In this document: in pieces, positions 13,676 through 21,868 of the stretch | Position numbering within the stretch: the stretch's first letter is position 1 | Layout: each line of letters begins with the position of its first letter | Assembly: GCA_019136335.1 (NCBI GenBank) | Contig: JAGVUK010000184.1 | Coordinates: 1 to 27,516, forward strand | DNA length: 27,516 bases | From: Methanomicrobiales archaeon | GTDB lineage: Archaea > Halobacteriota > Methanomicrobia > Methanomicrobiales > Methanoculleaceae | Direction: 5' to 3' | The notes under the pieces: generated by a model | The model's input: only the letters and a program-made list of their open reading frames with translations | Databases searched by the model: none | What the model was told of the DNA's origin: nothing | Translations under genes and position numbers: made by a program

Positions 13676-14527
13676 TTGTATAAGGTGGAATTGGCGACCA
13701 AACTCGCCGACCGGGTTTACGAATACTGGATATCTGCGCCGCAGGTGGCGCGGCATGCACGGGCAGGCCAGTTTATCATCCTGCGCCTGCATGAGAAGGG
13801 TGAGCGGATACCGCTCACCATCTCCGCGGTTAAGGGAGACGCCGTCCGGGTGATATTTATGGCCGTCGGCAAGACGACCCAGGAACTTGCGACGCTCCGT
13901 CCCGGCGACAGCATCAGCGACGTCGTAGGACCGCTCGGAAAGCCGAGCGAGATCGAGAACTACGGCACCTGCTGCGTCATCGGCGGCGGTGTCGGGATCG
14001 CAAGCACGCCGCTCATCGCAAAGGAACTCAAAGCGGCAGGCAACCATGTCATCGGGATCATCGGGGCGCGGAGCGCCGATCTCCTCATCCTCGAGGACGA
14101 GATGCGGGAAATCTGTGACGATCTCTATATAACGACCGACGACGGGAGCAAAGGCGTTCACGGGTTTGCAAGCGACGTCCTCAAGAAGTTGCTTGAGGAG
14201 AGGACGATCGACCGGGTCTGGATCATCGGCCCCGCCATCATGATGAAGGTCACCTCTGGCGTGACGGTCCCCTACGGCGTGAAGACCTACGTGAGCCTCA
14301 ACCCGATCATGGTCGACGGGACGGGGATGTGCGGCTCCTGCCGGGTGACCGTCGGCAAAGAGACGAAGTTTGCCTGCGTCGACGGCCCCGAGTTCGACGC
14401 CCACCAGGTCGATTTCAATGAACTGATGCAGCGGCAGCGGATCTACATGGGCCAGGAGAAGGTTTCGCTTGAACGGTTCGCGGAGCACCGGTGCCGGTGC
14501 GGCGAAGGGGGCGGGCACCATGAGTGA
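13676..14527 (+). CDS. NfnA/SudB-like FAD and [2Fe-2S] flavoprotein subunit
   Basis: The small subunit of the NADH-dependent ferredoxin:NADP oxidoreductase / sulfide dehydrogenase family. It has an FAD domain (RAGQFIILR, then RIPLTISA), a nucleotide-binding domain (VIGGGVGIASTPLIAKEL), and a C-terminal [2Fe-2S] site with C-x2-C-x11-C (GTGMCGSCRV to FACVDGPEFDAH). The start needs thought: a GTG at 13667 overlaps the GGAGTGA ribosome site itself, whereas the in-frame TTG at 13676 sits five bases after it and gives an N-terminus MYKVELATKL that lines up with relatives. I chose the TTG. The product has 283 residues and overlaps the next gene by eight bases. Confidence 0.88.
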   Translation: MYKVELATKLADRVYEYWISAPQVARHARAGQFIILRLHEKGERIPLTISAVKGDAVRVIFMAVGKTTQELATLRPGDSISDVVGPLGKPSEIENYGTCCVIGGGVGIASTPLIAKELKAAGNHVIGIIGARSADLLILEDEMREICDDLYITTDDGSKGVHGFASDVLKKLLEERTIDRVWIIGPAIMMKVTSGVTVPYGVKTYVSLNPIMVDGTGMCGSCRVTVGKETKFACVDGPEFDAHQVDFNELMQRQRIYMGQEKVSLERFAEHRCRCGEGGGHHE

Positions 14528-15863
14528 CCGGCCGGCCGACGCCCGGGTCAGGGACTTTGAGGAGGTCGATTGCGGCCTCACCCCTGCAGAAGCTATCGCC
14601 GAGGCCGAGCGCTGCCTGCAGTGCAAAAAACCGCTCTGTGTCCGGGGCTGCCCTGTCTGCATCGATATCCCCGCGTTCGTCCGTGAGGTCGCGGACGGGA
14701 ACTTCCCGGAAGCTGCCCGGGCGCTCAAGGAGCAGAACATGCTCCCGGCAATCTGCGGGCGGGTCTGCCCGCAGGAGACGCAGTGTGAGGGGGTCTGCAT
14801 CCTCGGCAACAAGGAGACCCCGATCCGGATCGGCGCGCTCGAGCGGTTCGTGGCCGACTGGGAGCGGCAAAACGGCGCCGAACTCCCTGAGACAGCCCGC
14901 CCGACCGGCAAAAGGGTGGCGGTCGTGGGGTCCGGCCCGGCAGGGCTGACGGCCGCGGCGGAGCTTGCCCGCTCAGGCCACGCCGTCATGGTCTTCGAGT
15001 CGCTCCATGAGGCGGGCGGCGTCCTGACCTACGGCATCCCCGCATTCCGGCTCCCAAAAAATGTCGTCAAAGCAGAGATCGACCAGGTGCTCGCCCTCGG
15101 TGTCCGCTTAAAGAAGAACCACCTCGTGGGGAGGAGTGTCAGCGTGGACGAACTCCTCGGCTACGATGCGGTCTTCCTCGCGACCGGGGCGGGACTTCCC
15201 GCGTTTATGGGCATTCCCGGGGAGAACAAAAACGGCGTCTACTCGGCAAACGAGTTCCTGACGAGGGTGAACCTGATGCACGCCGACGCGTTTCCCGAAT
15301 TCGACACGCCGGTCCTGCACGGGGCCCGCGTGGCGGTGGTCGGCGGCGGCAACGTCGCGATGGATGCGGCGAGGGTGGCACGCCGCATGGGTGCTAAGGT
15401 CTCCCTGATCTACCGGCGGGGCGAGGAGGAGATGCCCGCACGGAGGGCCGAGGTCGTACACGCGAAGGAGGAGGGGATCGAGTTCCTCACCTGCACGAAC
15501 CCGACCCGGATCCTCGGCGAAGGGTGCGTCACCGGTATCGAGTGCGTGAAGATGTCCCTCTGCGGCATGGATGCGAGCGGCCGCCCCTCCCCGGAGCCGA
15601 TTCCGGGGAGCGAGTTCACCCTCGATGTGGATATGGTGATCCAGGCGATCGGCACGAACCCGAACCCACTCCTCGTCTCCCTGATACCGGGGCTTGGGCG
15701 CGGGCGGAAAGGGAACGTCGTCGTCGACGAGAACGGCCGGACGTCCATCCCCCACGTCTACGCCGGCGGGGATATCGCCACCGGCGCAGCGACGGTGATC
15801 GAGGCGATGGGCTCGGCGAAGCGTGCGGCGGCAGCGATCGATGCGATGCTGAAGGAAGAGTAA
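14520..15863 (+). CDS. NfnB/SudA/GltD-like NADPH and Fe-S flavoprotein subunit
   Basis: The large subunit partner of the preceding gene, 447 residues. The N-terminus has the two [4Fe-4S] cysteine groups (RCLQCKKPLCVRGCPVC and CGRVCPQETQCEGVC), then FAD site VAVVGSGPAGLTAAAEL, NADPH site VAVVGGGNVAMDAA followed by YRRGEEEMPARRAE, and the closing GGDIATGAATVIEAMGSAK. The same domain plan is used by glutamate synthase small subunits, but no large glutamate synthase gene is present and the NfnA-like partner overlaps by eight bases, which points to a ferredoxin/NADP(H) transhydrogenase (or sulfide dehydrogenase) role. Whether it bifurcates electrons cannot be read from sequence alone. The start ATG at 14520 lies within the end of the upstream gene. 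Confidence 0.9.
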   Translation: MSDRPADARVRDFEEVDCGLTPAEAIAEAERCLQCKKPLCVRGCPVCIDIPAFVREVADGNFPEAARALKEQNMLPAICGRVCPQETQCEGVCILGNKETPIRIGALERFVADWERQNGAELPETARPTGKRVAVVGSGPAGLTAAAELARSGHAVMVFESLHEAGGVLTYGIPAFRLPKNVVKAEIDQVLALGVRLKKNHLVGRSVSVDELLGYDAVFLATGAGLPAFMGIPGENKNGVYSANEFLTRVNLMHADAFPEFDTPVLHGARVAVVGGGNVAMDAARVARRMGAKVSLIYRRGEEEMPARRAEVVHAKEEGIEFLTCTNPTRILGEGCVTGIECVKMSLCGMDASGRPSPEPIPGSEFTLDVDMVIQAIGTNPNPLLVSLIPGLGRGRKGNVVVDENGRTSIPHVYAGGDIATGAATVIEAMGSAKRAAAAIDAMLKEE

Positions 15864-15867
15864 CTAC

Positions 15868-15892
15868 TTTTTTCCCCCGGGTTTTTCCGGGG
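15868..15892 (+). terminator. Probable terminator after the flavoprotein pair
   Basis: Six T (15868-15873) four bases past the stop are followed by a CCCCGG-loop-CCGGGG hairpin (15875-15892). Oligo-T alone can end archaeal transcripts; the hairpin adds some weight. Confidence 0.5.
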
Positions 15893-16022
15893 CTTCTGCT
15901 GGGGAAAGGGCCATTTTCGTCGGGGAAAGCATTGGCCATGCGGCGAGGGGCCGTTTTCTGAAGTGATGGAGTATCGCGAGGAGCGAACCTCCTATACTGA
16001 AAGGACAGCCGAGATGGCGAAA

Positions 16023-16236
16023 ATGCCCGGTACAGTGGACCGTGGTGGATATCGCCTTAGGGGGAGGGGCTGACGGGGAGGGGGAGCTCCCCCTCACCTG
16101 TCTCTCGCACGGTGGCACCCGCAACCCCCCACCCCTCCTGGCCTCCGGCCTCCCCACTCGCCCCTGCGGTGCTCACGCTCCCTTTGGTCGACGACTCGCA
16201 GCCTCGCAGTGCGTGGGGATATCCGGTGGAAATCCG
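16023..16236 (+). repeat. Dispersed GC-rich intergenic repeat, copy 4
   Basis: Same order as the copy at 12691-12883: GGTACAGTGGACCGTGG then GGATATCGCC (16029-16055), GGGGAGGGGCTGAC, and a hairpin at 16075-16098 with ten-base arms around AGCT instead of CATG (one A·G mismatch in the arms). A less-conserved centre with CTCCTGGCC and GGCCTCCC follows, then CAGTGCGTGGGGATATCCGG ending in TGGAAATCC. The 15893-16422 gap holds no protein gene; the promoter of the MFS gene must lie in its last 150 bases, with CCTAAATAGC near 16338 as one weak candidate. Confidence 0.85.
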
Positions 16237-16422
16237 TTGATGGGAGGTGTGGCTGTATAAACGTCAGAATCTTGAGAAACTTATTGGCTCATTGTTGCGC
16301 GACCACGGGCGAACTCGAGCACTGCACGCAGGAACGCCCTAAATAGCACTTTCCAGCGCGCACGCCGTATCGCAACCCTTTACTCCCGGCCGCCCCTATT
16401 TCCAGTAACGGAAAGGAACCTC

Positions 16423-17805
16423 ATGCCCACCACCCCAGATACCGCCGAGCGCCGGACTGTCCTTATCATCGCCACCCTCGCCGCGTTCCTCACCCCGTTC
16501 ATGGGATCGGCGGTAAACATCGCGCTCCCGTCCATCGCCGCCGAGTTTGCTCTCGACGCCGTCTCGCTGAGCTTCGTGGCCTCGTCCTACCTCCTCGGAA
16601 CCGCGATGTTTCTCGTCCCGTTCGGCCGGTGTGCCGACATATACGGGCGCAAACGGATCTTCACCCTCGGCGTGGCCGTCTTCACCGCCTCGGCCCTGCT
16701 CTCCGCACTCGCGACATCGGGACTGCAACTTATCCTCTTCCGGTTCATCGAAGGCCTGGGGAGCGCCATGATCTACGGCACCGGCGTCGCCATGATAACC
16801 TCGGTCTTCCCGCTCCATGAGCGGGGGCGGGCCCTCGGGATCAACGTCACCGCCGTCTACATCGGCCTCTCCATCGGGCCGTTCCTCGGCGGTTACCTCA
16901 CCGGGTTCCTCACCTGGCGGAGCATCTTCCTCACGAACATCCCCCTCGGCATCTACATCGTCTACCAGATTCGCCGCCATCTCACGAAAGAGTGGGCCGA
17001 CGCACGCGGGGAGCGGTTCGACATCGTCGGCTCGGTCTTCTACAGCGCGATGCTTCTTTCTGTGATGTATGGGTTCTCGCACCTCCCCGAGATCGGCGGC
17101 GTTGCAGCAATCGTCGCCGGGGTTCTGCTCTCCGTGGTCTTCTACGCCTGGGAGACCCGGACGCCGGACCCGGTCCTCGACATCCCGCTCCTTGCATCGA
17201 ACCGGGCGTTCGCCTTCTCGAACCTCGCCGCCCTGATCAACTACGGCGCGACGTTCGCCGTCGGGTTCCTCCTCTCCCTCTACCTCCAGGTGGTCAGGGG
17301 GTTCGACCCCGGCACCGCGGGGCTCGTCCTGATCACGCAGCCGGTCATCCAGGCGCTCTTTGCCGCCCCCGCCGGGCGGCTCTCCGACCGTATCGAACCA
17401 CAGTACGTCGCCTCGGCGGGGATGGCGCTCACCGCCGTCGGCCTCGCCCTCCTCACGTTCCTGACACCTGTAACCCCGATAGGGTACATCGTCGCGAGCC
17501 TCGTCCTCCTCGGGTTCGGGTTCGCTCTCTTCTCCTCCCCGAACACCAACGCCGTCATGACCTCGGTCGACCGGTCCCTCTACGGCGTCGCGTCCGGGAT
17601 GCTCGCCACCATGCGGACGACCGGGATGATGTTCTCGCTCGGGTTCGTCACCGTCATCTTCGCCGTCTTCATCGGCACCACCCAGATCGGGGCCGAAGTT
17701 CTGGCCCCTTTCATGATGAGCCTCCATGTGGCGTTCACCGTCTTCACCATCTTCTGCACCCTGGGCATCTTCGCCTCGCTCGCCTGCGGCAGGGTGCGCG
17801 GGTGA
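16423..17805 (+). CDS. MFS multidrug exporter, DHA2 (14-helix) type
   Basis: A 460-residue membrane protein with hydrophobic segments along its whole length, consistent with the 14-helix drug:proton antiporter branch (EmrB/QacA-like). Seen motifs are FMGSAVNIALPSIA in helix 1, the loop 2-3 motif GRCADIYGRKRIF (motif A), RFIEGLGSAMIYGTGVAMI (motif B with its arginine), and GLSIGPFLGGYLTGFLTWRSIFLTNIP (motif C, typical of exporters). Substrate cannot be told. The ATG is preceded by AAAGGA at good spacing. It converges with the decarboxylase gene, the two stops being only ten bases apart. No regulator or membrane-fusion partner gene adjoins it. Confidence 0.9.
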   Translation: MPTTPDTAERRTVLIIATLAAFLTPFMGSAVNIALPSIAAEFALDAVSLSFVASSYLLGTAMFLVPFGRCADIYGRKRIFTLGVAVFTASALLSALATSGLQLILFRFIEGLGSAMIYGTGVAMITSVFPLHERGRALGINVTAVYIGLSIGPFLGGYLTGFLTWRSIFLTNIPLGIYIVYQIRRHLTKEWADARGERFDIVGSVFYSAMLLSVMYGFSHLPEIGGVAAIVAGVLLSVVFYAWETRTPDPVLDIPLLASNRAFAFSNLAALINYGATFAVGFLLSLYLQVVRGFDPGTAGLVLITQPVIQALFAAPAGRLSDRIEPQYVASAGMALTAVGLALLTFLTPVTPIGYIVASLVLLGFGFALFSSPNTNAVMTSVDRSLYGVASGMLATMRTTGMMFSLGFVTVIFAVFIGTTQIGAEVLAPFMMSLHVAFTVFTIFCTLGIFASLACGRVRG

Positions 17806-17815
17806 CCGCCGCCCC

Positions 17816-20116
17816 TCACTCCGCGACGCAGTAGATATAGTAGACCCGCCGGCCCTCCCTCGTGACGACGTCCACCCCGTGCACCTCGTTCTCGAACCCG
17901 GGGAAGCGGGTATCAAACTCCTGCAGGGAGACGAGGTGATCGACGATCGCCCGGGTGGCCGGGCCGCACCGCTCCCCCGGCATGATCACCGGGATGCCCG
18001 GCGGATAGGGCACGACCATCACGGCGACCGTCCTCCCCCCGATCTCGCTTACCGGCATCGCCGTCACCTCGCCCCGCACCAGGCGGCGGTAGGCCTCCGC
18101 CGGCGTCATCACCGGTTCCGGCAGCGTCGCGTAGACCTGCCGGACGAGATCGGTGATCGACTCATCCCTCAGGTACCCGTGCATCTCCTGGCAGAGATCG
18201 GCAAGCCCCCGTCCGGCATACCGGGCGGGGTATTTGCGCACCAGGTCCGGGAAGACCTCCTCAAGCGCGCTGTTGCGGTCGTAGAGAGCCTTGAACCGGA
18301 AGAGTTCCGCGAGCAGTGTCCCCGACTTGCCCTTGGTGATCCCGAGCGTGAAGAGGACCAGGAACGAGTAATACCCGGTCTTCTCGACGACGATCCCGCT
18401 CTCCCGGAGGTACTTCGTGACGATGCCTGCCGGTATCCCCCGGTCCTCCATGCCCCCGCCCGGCCTGATCCCCGGGGTGAGGATGGTCACCTTGATAGGG
18501 TCGAGCATGGCGTAACCCTCCTCGATCCCCTCAAAGCCGTGCCACGCATCGTAAGGATTTAAGAGCCAGCACCCGGCGTGGTTCCGGAGGAGCTGGTCGT
18601 CCGCCTCCCCAAGCGCCTGTTCCGTCTCCTGGTCCATGATACAGTCGGGCTGCCAGACGGTGAACCACCAGTAGTTCTCCTCGGGGAGAGGACTCTTGCG
18701 GATCTCTTCTGCCACCGTCACCATCTTCTTCCGAAAGACGATCGCCTCCTCGATCGCCTCCTCGATGAGGAACCTCCCCGAGTGCCCGGCCATCATCTTG
18801 GTGGCGACGTCAAGGGACGCTATGATGGTGTACTGGGGGGAGGTGGAGGTGAGCATCATGAACGCCTCGTTGAACCGTGGGTGGTCGACGGGCCCTTTGC
18901 CCTGCCTGACGTGAAGCATCGAGCCCTGCGAGAAGGCCGCGAGGACTTTATGAGTCGACTGGGTGGCAAAGACCGTCGGGCCGACAACGTCTGCTGTGTG
19001 CATCCCGAACCTTCCGGCGTAGAGGGGATGGAACCTCGCGTAGCCGGACCACGCCTCATCGAACAGGAGATACGGGACCACGTCCCGCAACTGTTCCTCG
19101 ATCCGTTCTGCGCTGTAGCAGATCCCGTCGTACGTGGAGTTCGTGATCACGGCGAGCCTGACCGCCTGCGATGCCGGATCCTCTACGAGCGGGCAGTTCC
19201 GGATTTTCTCCCGGATGACCCCGGGGTGAAACTCACGGCTGTGGATGGGCCCGATGATCCCGTACTCGTTCCGGGCCGGGATGAGGTAGACCGGGACGGC
19301 GCCGGTCATGATGATCGCGTGCATGACGGATTTGTGGCAGTTCCGGTCGACGAGGACGACGTCGCCGGGGGTGACGGTCGCAAGGCAGACGATCTTGTTT
19401 GCCGCCGACGTGCCGCCGGTGACGAAGTAGGTCCGGTCGGCCCCGAAGACCTCCGCGGCCTTCCGTTCCGCCTCCCCGACGACGCCGGAGTGCTCCAGGA
19501 GCGAACCGAGCTCCGGGACCGAGGCCGAGAGGTCGGCCCGGAGAGCGTTCTCGCCGAAGAAACTGTAGAAGATCCGGCCGGCGGCGCTCTTGAGGAACGC
19601 GACGCCCCCCATGTGCCCGGGCGTGTGCCAGGAGTACCTGTACTCCTCGACGTAGTCCATCAACCCCTGGAAGAACGGCGGGAGGACGTCGGCGAGGTAG
19701 TTCTTCGCCGCCCGCTTGATGTGGCCGGCGATGAACCCGGGGGTGTCCTCGAGTTTCCAGATGTAGCCGTCGATCCGGGATATGACGCCGAGCGGTATGG
19801 CGGATATCGCCAGTTTCTCGGTGTTTAAGAAGATCGGGATCTTCGGGTTGCGCTCCCTGATGAGATCGATGACGTCTGCGGCGGTGATCATGCCGTCCAC
19901 GGCCTCGGGAGTGAGTTCCCAGTCGATGATGATACAGCTTGCGTGCGGGTGCGAGAGGAATGCGTGAACCCCGTCACGGGCGGTCAGGGCTTCGATGACG
20001 GGAAAATCCTCGGCTTTCAGTTCTTTCACGATCTCCCGCGACGCCCGGCCCTCCGCGGTGTCCGAGTGCAGTTCGTCGTCGATGATGAGAACGGGAAACT
20101 CCTCCAGGTAATCCAT
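17816..20116 (-). CDS. PLP-dependent amino acid decarboxylase, AdiA-like (arginine or lysine)
   Basis: A full-length 766-residue fold-type I decarboxylase of the acid-inducible arginine/lysine/ornithine family. The N-terminal 130 residues are the response-regulator-like wing domain (FPVLIIDDELHSDT, SCIIIDWELT). The PLP domain has HTPGHMGG (from 164), TGGTSAANK, His261 in DRNCHKS stacking on the ring, Asp353 in LLFDEAWSGYARFHP and the Schiff-base Lys390 in ATQSTHKVLAAFSQGS. VRQGKGPVDHPRFNEAFMM is closer to AdiA (arginine) than to CadA (lysine). The C-terminus has PYPPGIPVIMPGE. GGAG lies nine bases before the ATG. Arginine decarboxylation would give agmatine for polyamines; no matching antiporter is nearby, though the convergent MFS gene adjoins it. 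Confidence 0.88.
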   Translation of the reverse strand: MDYLEEFPVLIIDDELHSDTAEGRASREIVKELKAEDFPVIEALTARDGVHAFLSHPHASCIIIDWELTPEAVDGMITAADVIDLIRERNPKIPIFLNTEKLAISAIPLGVISRIDGYIWKLEDTPGFIAGHIKRAAKNYLADVLPPFFQGLMDYVEEYRYSWHTPGHMGGVAFLKSAAGRIFYSFFGENALRADLSASVPELGSLLEHSGVVGEAERKAAEVFGADRTYFVTGGTSAANKIVCLATVTPGDVVLVDRNCHKSVMHAIIMTGAVPVYLIPARNEYGIIGPIHSREFHPGVIREKIRNCPLVEDPASQAVRLAVITNSTYDGICYSAERIEEQLRDVVPYLLFDEAWSGYARFHPLYAGRFGMHTADVVGPTVFATQSTHKVLAAFSQGSMLHVRQGKGPVDHPRFNEAFMMLTSTSPQYTIIASLDVATKMMAGHSGRFLIEEAIEEAIVFRKKMVTVAEEIRKSPLPEENYWWFTVWQPDCIMDQETEQALGEADDQLLRNHAGCWLLNPYDAWHGFEGIEEGYAMLDPIKVTILTPGIRPGGGMEDRGIPAGIVTKYLRESGIVVEKTGYYSFLVLFTLGITKGKSGTLLAELFRFKALYDRNSALEEVFPDLVRKYPARYAGRGLADLCQEMHGYLRDESITDLVRQVYATLPEPVMTPAEAYRRLVRGEVTAMPVSEIGGRTVAVMVVPYPPGIPVIMPGERCGPATRAIVDHLVSLQEFDTRFPGFENEVHGVDVVTREGRRVYYIYCVAE

Positions 20117-20212
20117 GTGGTCGTACTCCTGGATGATACTCTTTGAGGGACTCTTTAGAATGTTTTGGTCCGGGGTGACGGGGGCGCTCCGGGACGCCTG
20201 GTACGCCGGTTC

Positions 20213-20685
20213 TCAATAACCGGTACCCCAACAAAGGAGAGTACCGACCGGTTTTCGTGCTCCCTGGAAGGCCGCATCGAGGGGGCACGCCCGGGCCCCG
20301 CCTCCACCCCCGATAGCGATAGCCGTCACGGTCCACTGCATGGGGAGATCCCGGGGAAGAACCGGGTCCAGGCTTGCTCTCCCCTGCCTCCTCCGGGAAA
20401 TGGCCGTCAACGCCGCTCCCGGGCACGGCTCGGGCACGGCTTCCCGCTGAATATCACCATGACTGCCCCCGCTCCCGGGCACGGCTGCCCACTGGATATC
20501 GCCACGCACTGCCCCCGCCCCGGTGGGGCGGGGGAGGAGGTCGAAGGCCGGGAGAGGTGGGGGCTTCAGGGAGGAACGTACGGGTACCCCCTGCGGGAGG
20601 TCGGCGAGGAACGTATGGGTACCCACCTGCGGGGTGGGGGTTGCCGGAGAAGAACGTATGAGTAGCCCACCCGCGGGGAGGCACG
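20213..20685 (-). repeat. Dispersed GC-rich intergenic repeat, copy 5 (compound, with internal tandem units)
   Basis: Fills most of the 690-base gap between the decarboxylase and acetyltransferase genes. It holds an ACCGGTACCCCAAC...GGAGAG module (20219-20240), the ACGGTCCACTGCAT-GGGGAGATCCCGGGG module (20328-20360, similarity to 6375-6445 running on to about 20403), and two tandem end modules, CACGGCTTCCCGC-TGAATATCACCATG (about 20436) and CACGGCTGCCCACTGGATATCGCC (about 20480), each followed by ACTGCCCCCGC. GAACGTA then repeats at 20574, 20609 and 20652. The rest of the gap, to 20803, shows no gene. Confidence 0.8.
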
Positions 20686-20803
20686 GGCCGGGGATGGATG
20701 GCAAGAAGCGATGGGGAGGACCCGGGAAAATCCGGGTCCGGCACCTACCGGAACCCACCCCATCGAATAATTCGGAATCGATGCGGTAGTGCAGGAGAGC
20801 CTC

Positions 20804-21652
20804 TCACCCGAGCTCGAACGACGTCACGCCGAAGACCTCATCGAGCGGCAGGTCGGGGACCGCCTTTGTATAGATCCGTGCTGTCTCAAAGACGGGGACC
20901 ATCCCCTGCCGTTGGGCGAGCGCCACGGCGGCGGCGTTCGGTTCCGGTACGTCGAGGTAGACCGGTCCACTCGAAGCCTGCGCGGAGAGAGCGAGGAAGA
21001 TCTCCCCCGCAATCTCCGGTGTATCCGCAAAGAGCGGCCCGATCTTGTAGCCGTGGCGGCACCTCCGGATGACGCCGTACCCCGCGACATCGCCGTCTTC
21101 TCCGAGAACCGCCCGGCCGCACGCCCCCTCCTGCCGGACCCAGGCCGCAAGAAAACGGGGGCGCGACGCCGGGAAATGCCGGGCATCGTATGCGGCGAGC
21201 GGTTCAAACGGCACCCCGGCGATATCGACCGGCCCTTCGGGCTCGTTGCCGCCGCCAGCACCCTCGAACCTGATGTTTCTATAAGCGAGCGTGAACCCTG
21301 ATCGCGTGCGGTACTTCTCCTGCATCGCGAGAACACCGTCGCCCCCGATGTTCCGGTCCCCGGCGTGGGCCATGCCGGCGGCAAACAGCCTGCTCCCGTA
21401 GCCCCTGTTCCGGTATTCCGGTTTCAGGATATACAGGCCGGCAAAGGCAAACGTCGCACTGTAGTTGACGACCGAGACCGACCCTATCGGCTCGCCGTCG
21501 AGTTCGGCGATGAAGAACCCCTCCGGATCGGCGGCATAAAAGGCCTCCGCGTCGTGGTTCCCTGGATTCCATCCCTCCTGCGCCGCCCAGTCGACGGCGA
21601 CCTCGACCTCCCGCCGCCGCATCGTCCTCACGGCAAATCCATCCCTGCTCAC
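20804..21652 (-). CDS. GNAT-family N-acetyltransferase with YitH-like C-terminal domain
   Basis: A 282-residue protein. The first 130 residues are a GNAT fold: AVDWAAQEGWNPGNHDAEAF, FFIAELDGEPIGSVSVV, and the acetyl-CoA motif LKPEYRNRGYGSRLF (R-x-x-G-x-G). The second half (VPFEPLAAYDARHFPASRPRFLAAW, AVLGEDGDVAGYGVIRRCRHGYKIGPLFA) resembles the extra acetyltransferase-like domain found in YitH/HolE proteins. The acceptor is unknown. The start is a GTG at 21652 with GAGG about seven bases ahead; an ATG at codon 11 is an alternative. It is divergent from the glycogen-type operon across 216 bases that hold no other gene. Confidence 0.88.
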   Translation of the reverse strand: MSRDGFAVRTMRRREVEVAVDWAAQEGWNPGNHDAEAFYAADPEGFFIAELDGEPIGSVSVVNYSATFAFAGLYILKPEYRNRGYGSRLFAAGMAHAGDRNIGGDGVLAMQEKYRTRSGFTLAYRNIRFEGAGGGNEPEGPVDIAGVPFEPLAAYDARHFPASRPRFLAAWVRQEGACGRAVLGEDGDVAGYGVIRRCRHGYKIGPLFADTPEIAGEIFLALSAQASSGPVYLDVPEPNAAAVALAQRQGMVPVFETARIYTKAVPDLPLDEVFGVTSFELG

Positions 21653-21838
21653 GCGGACCCTCGTTAAGCGGTAAGCGTTCCTCCCATTTGAGGATATCCA
21701 GAAGATTATACGGCAGTGAAATCTTCACTCAGGGCTCCGGGGGGCCTCGATCCTACCGGGAGGCAAAAACTGCCCGCCGCCGGGGCATCAGGACACTCCA
21801 GGAGGCCGAAGATCAAAAGATGTTCCTGGTTGACGACC

Positions 21839-21846
21839 TTTATATA
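21839..21846 (+). promoter_or_regulatory. TATA box of the alpha-glucan operon
   Basis: TTTATATA is centred 26 bases before the ATG at 21869, which predicts a leaderless or nearly leaderless transcript and decides against the longer in-frame start at 21716. Confidence 0.65.
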
Positions 21847-21868
21847 CGGAAACAACAACCTACCTCCT

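Noticed and set aside
16396..17916. 506-residue minus-strand frame opposite the MFS gene
   Set aside because: The translation is a highly charged Glu/Asp/Gly/Arg string, the normal antisense shadow of a membrane protein gene; the plus strand has the MFS motifs.
18578..19828. 416-residue plus-strand frame opposite the decarboxylase
   Set aside because: It is low-complexity and antisense to the PLP-binding domain, which is fully recognisable on the minus strand.
20574..20680. CRISPR-like array
   Set aside because: Only three degenerate units at unequal spacing, with no unique spacers between constant repeats and no cas gene in the window.
21279..21728. Minus-strand frame starting MKISLPYNLL upstream of the acetyltransferase
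   Set aside because: It runs in another frame over the acetyltransferase N-terminus and becomes Arg/Gly-rich; no domain is visible, and the GNAT frame shows the acetyl-CoA motif.
21716..21868. N-terminal extension of the first GH57 protein
   Set aside because: The longer in-frame start would add 51 residues without similarity to the family, and the TATA box at 21839-21846 would lie inside the coding part.
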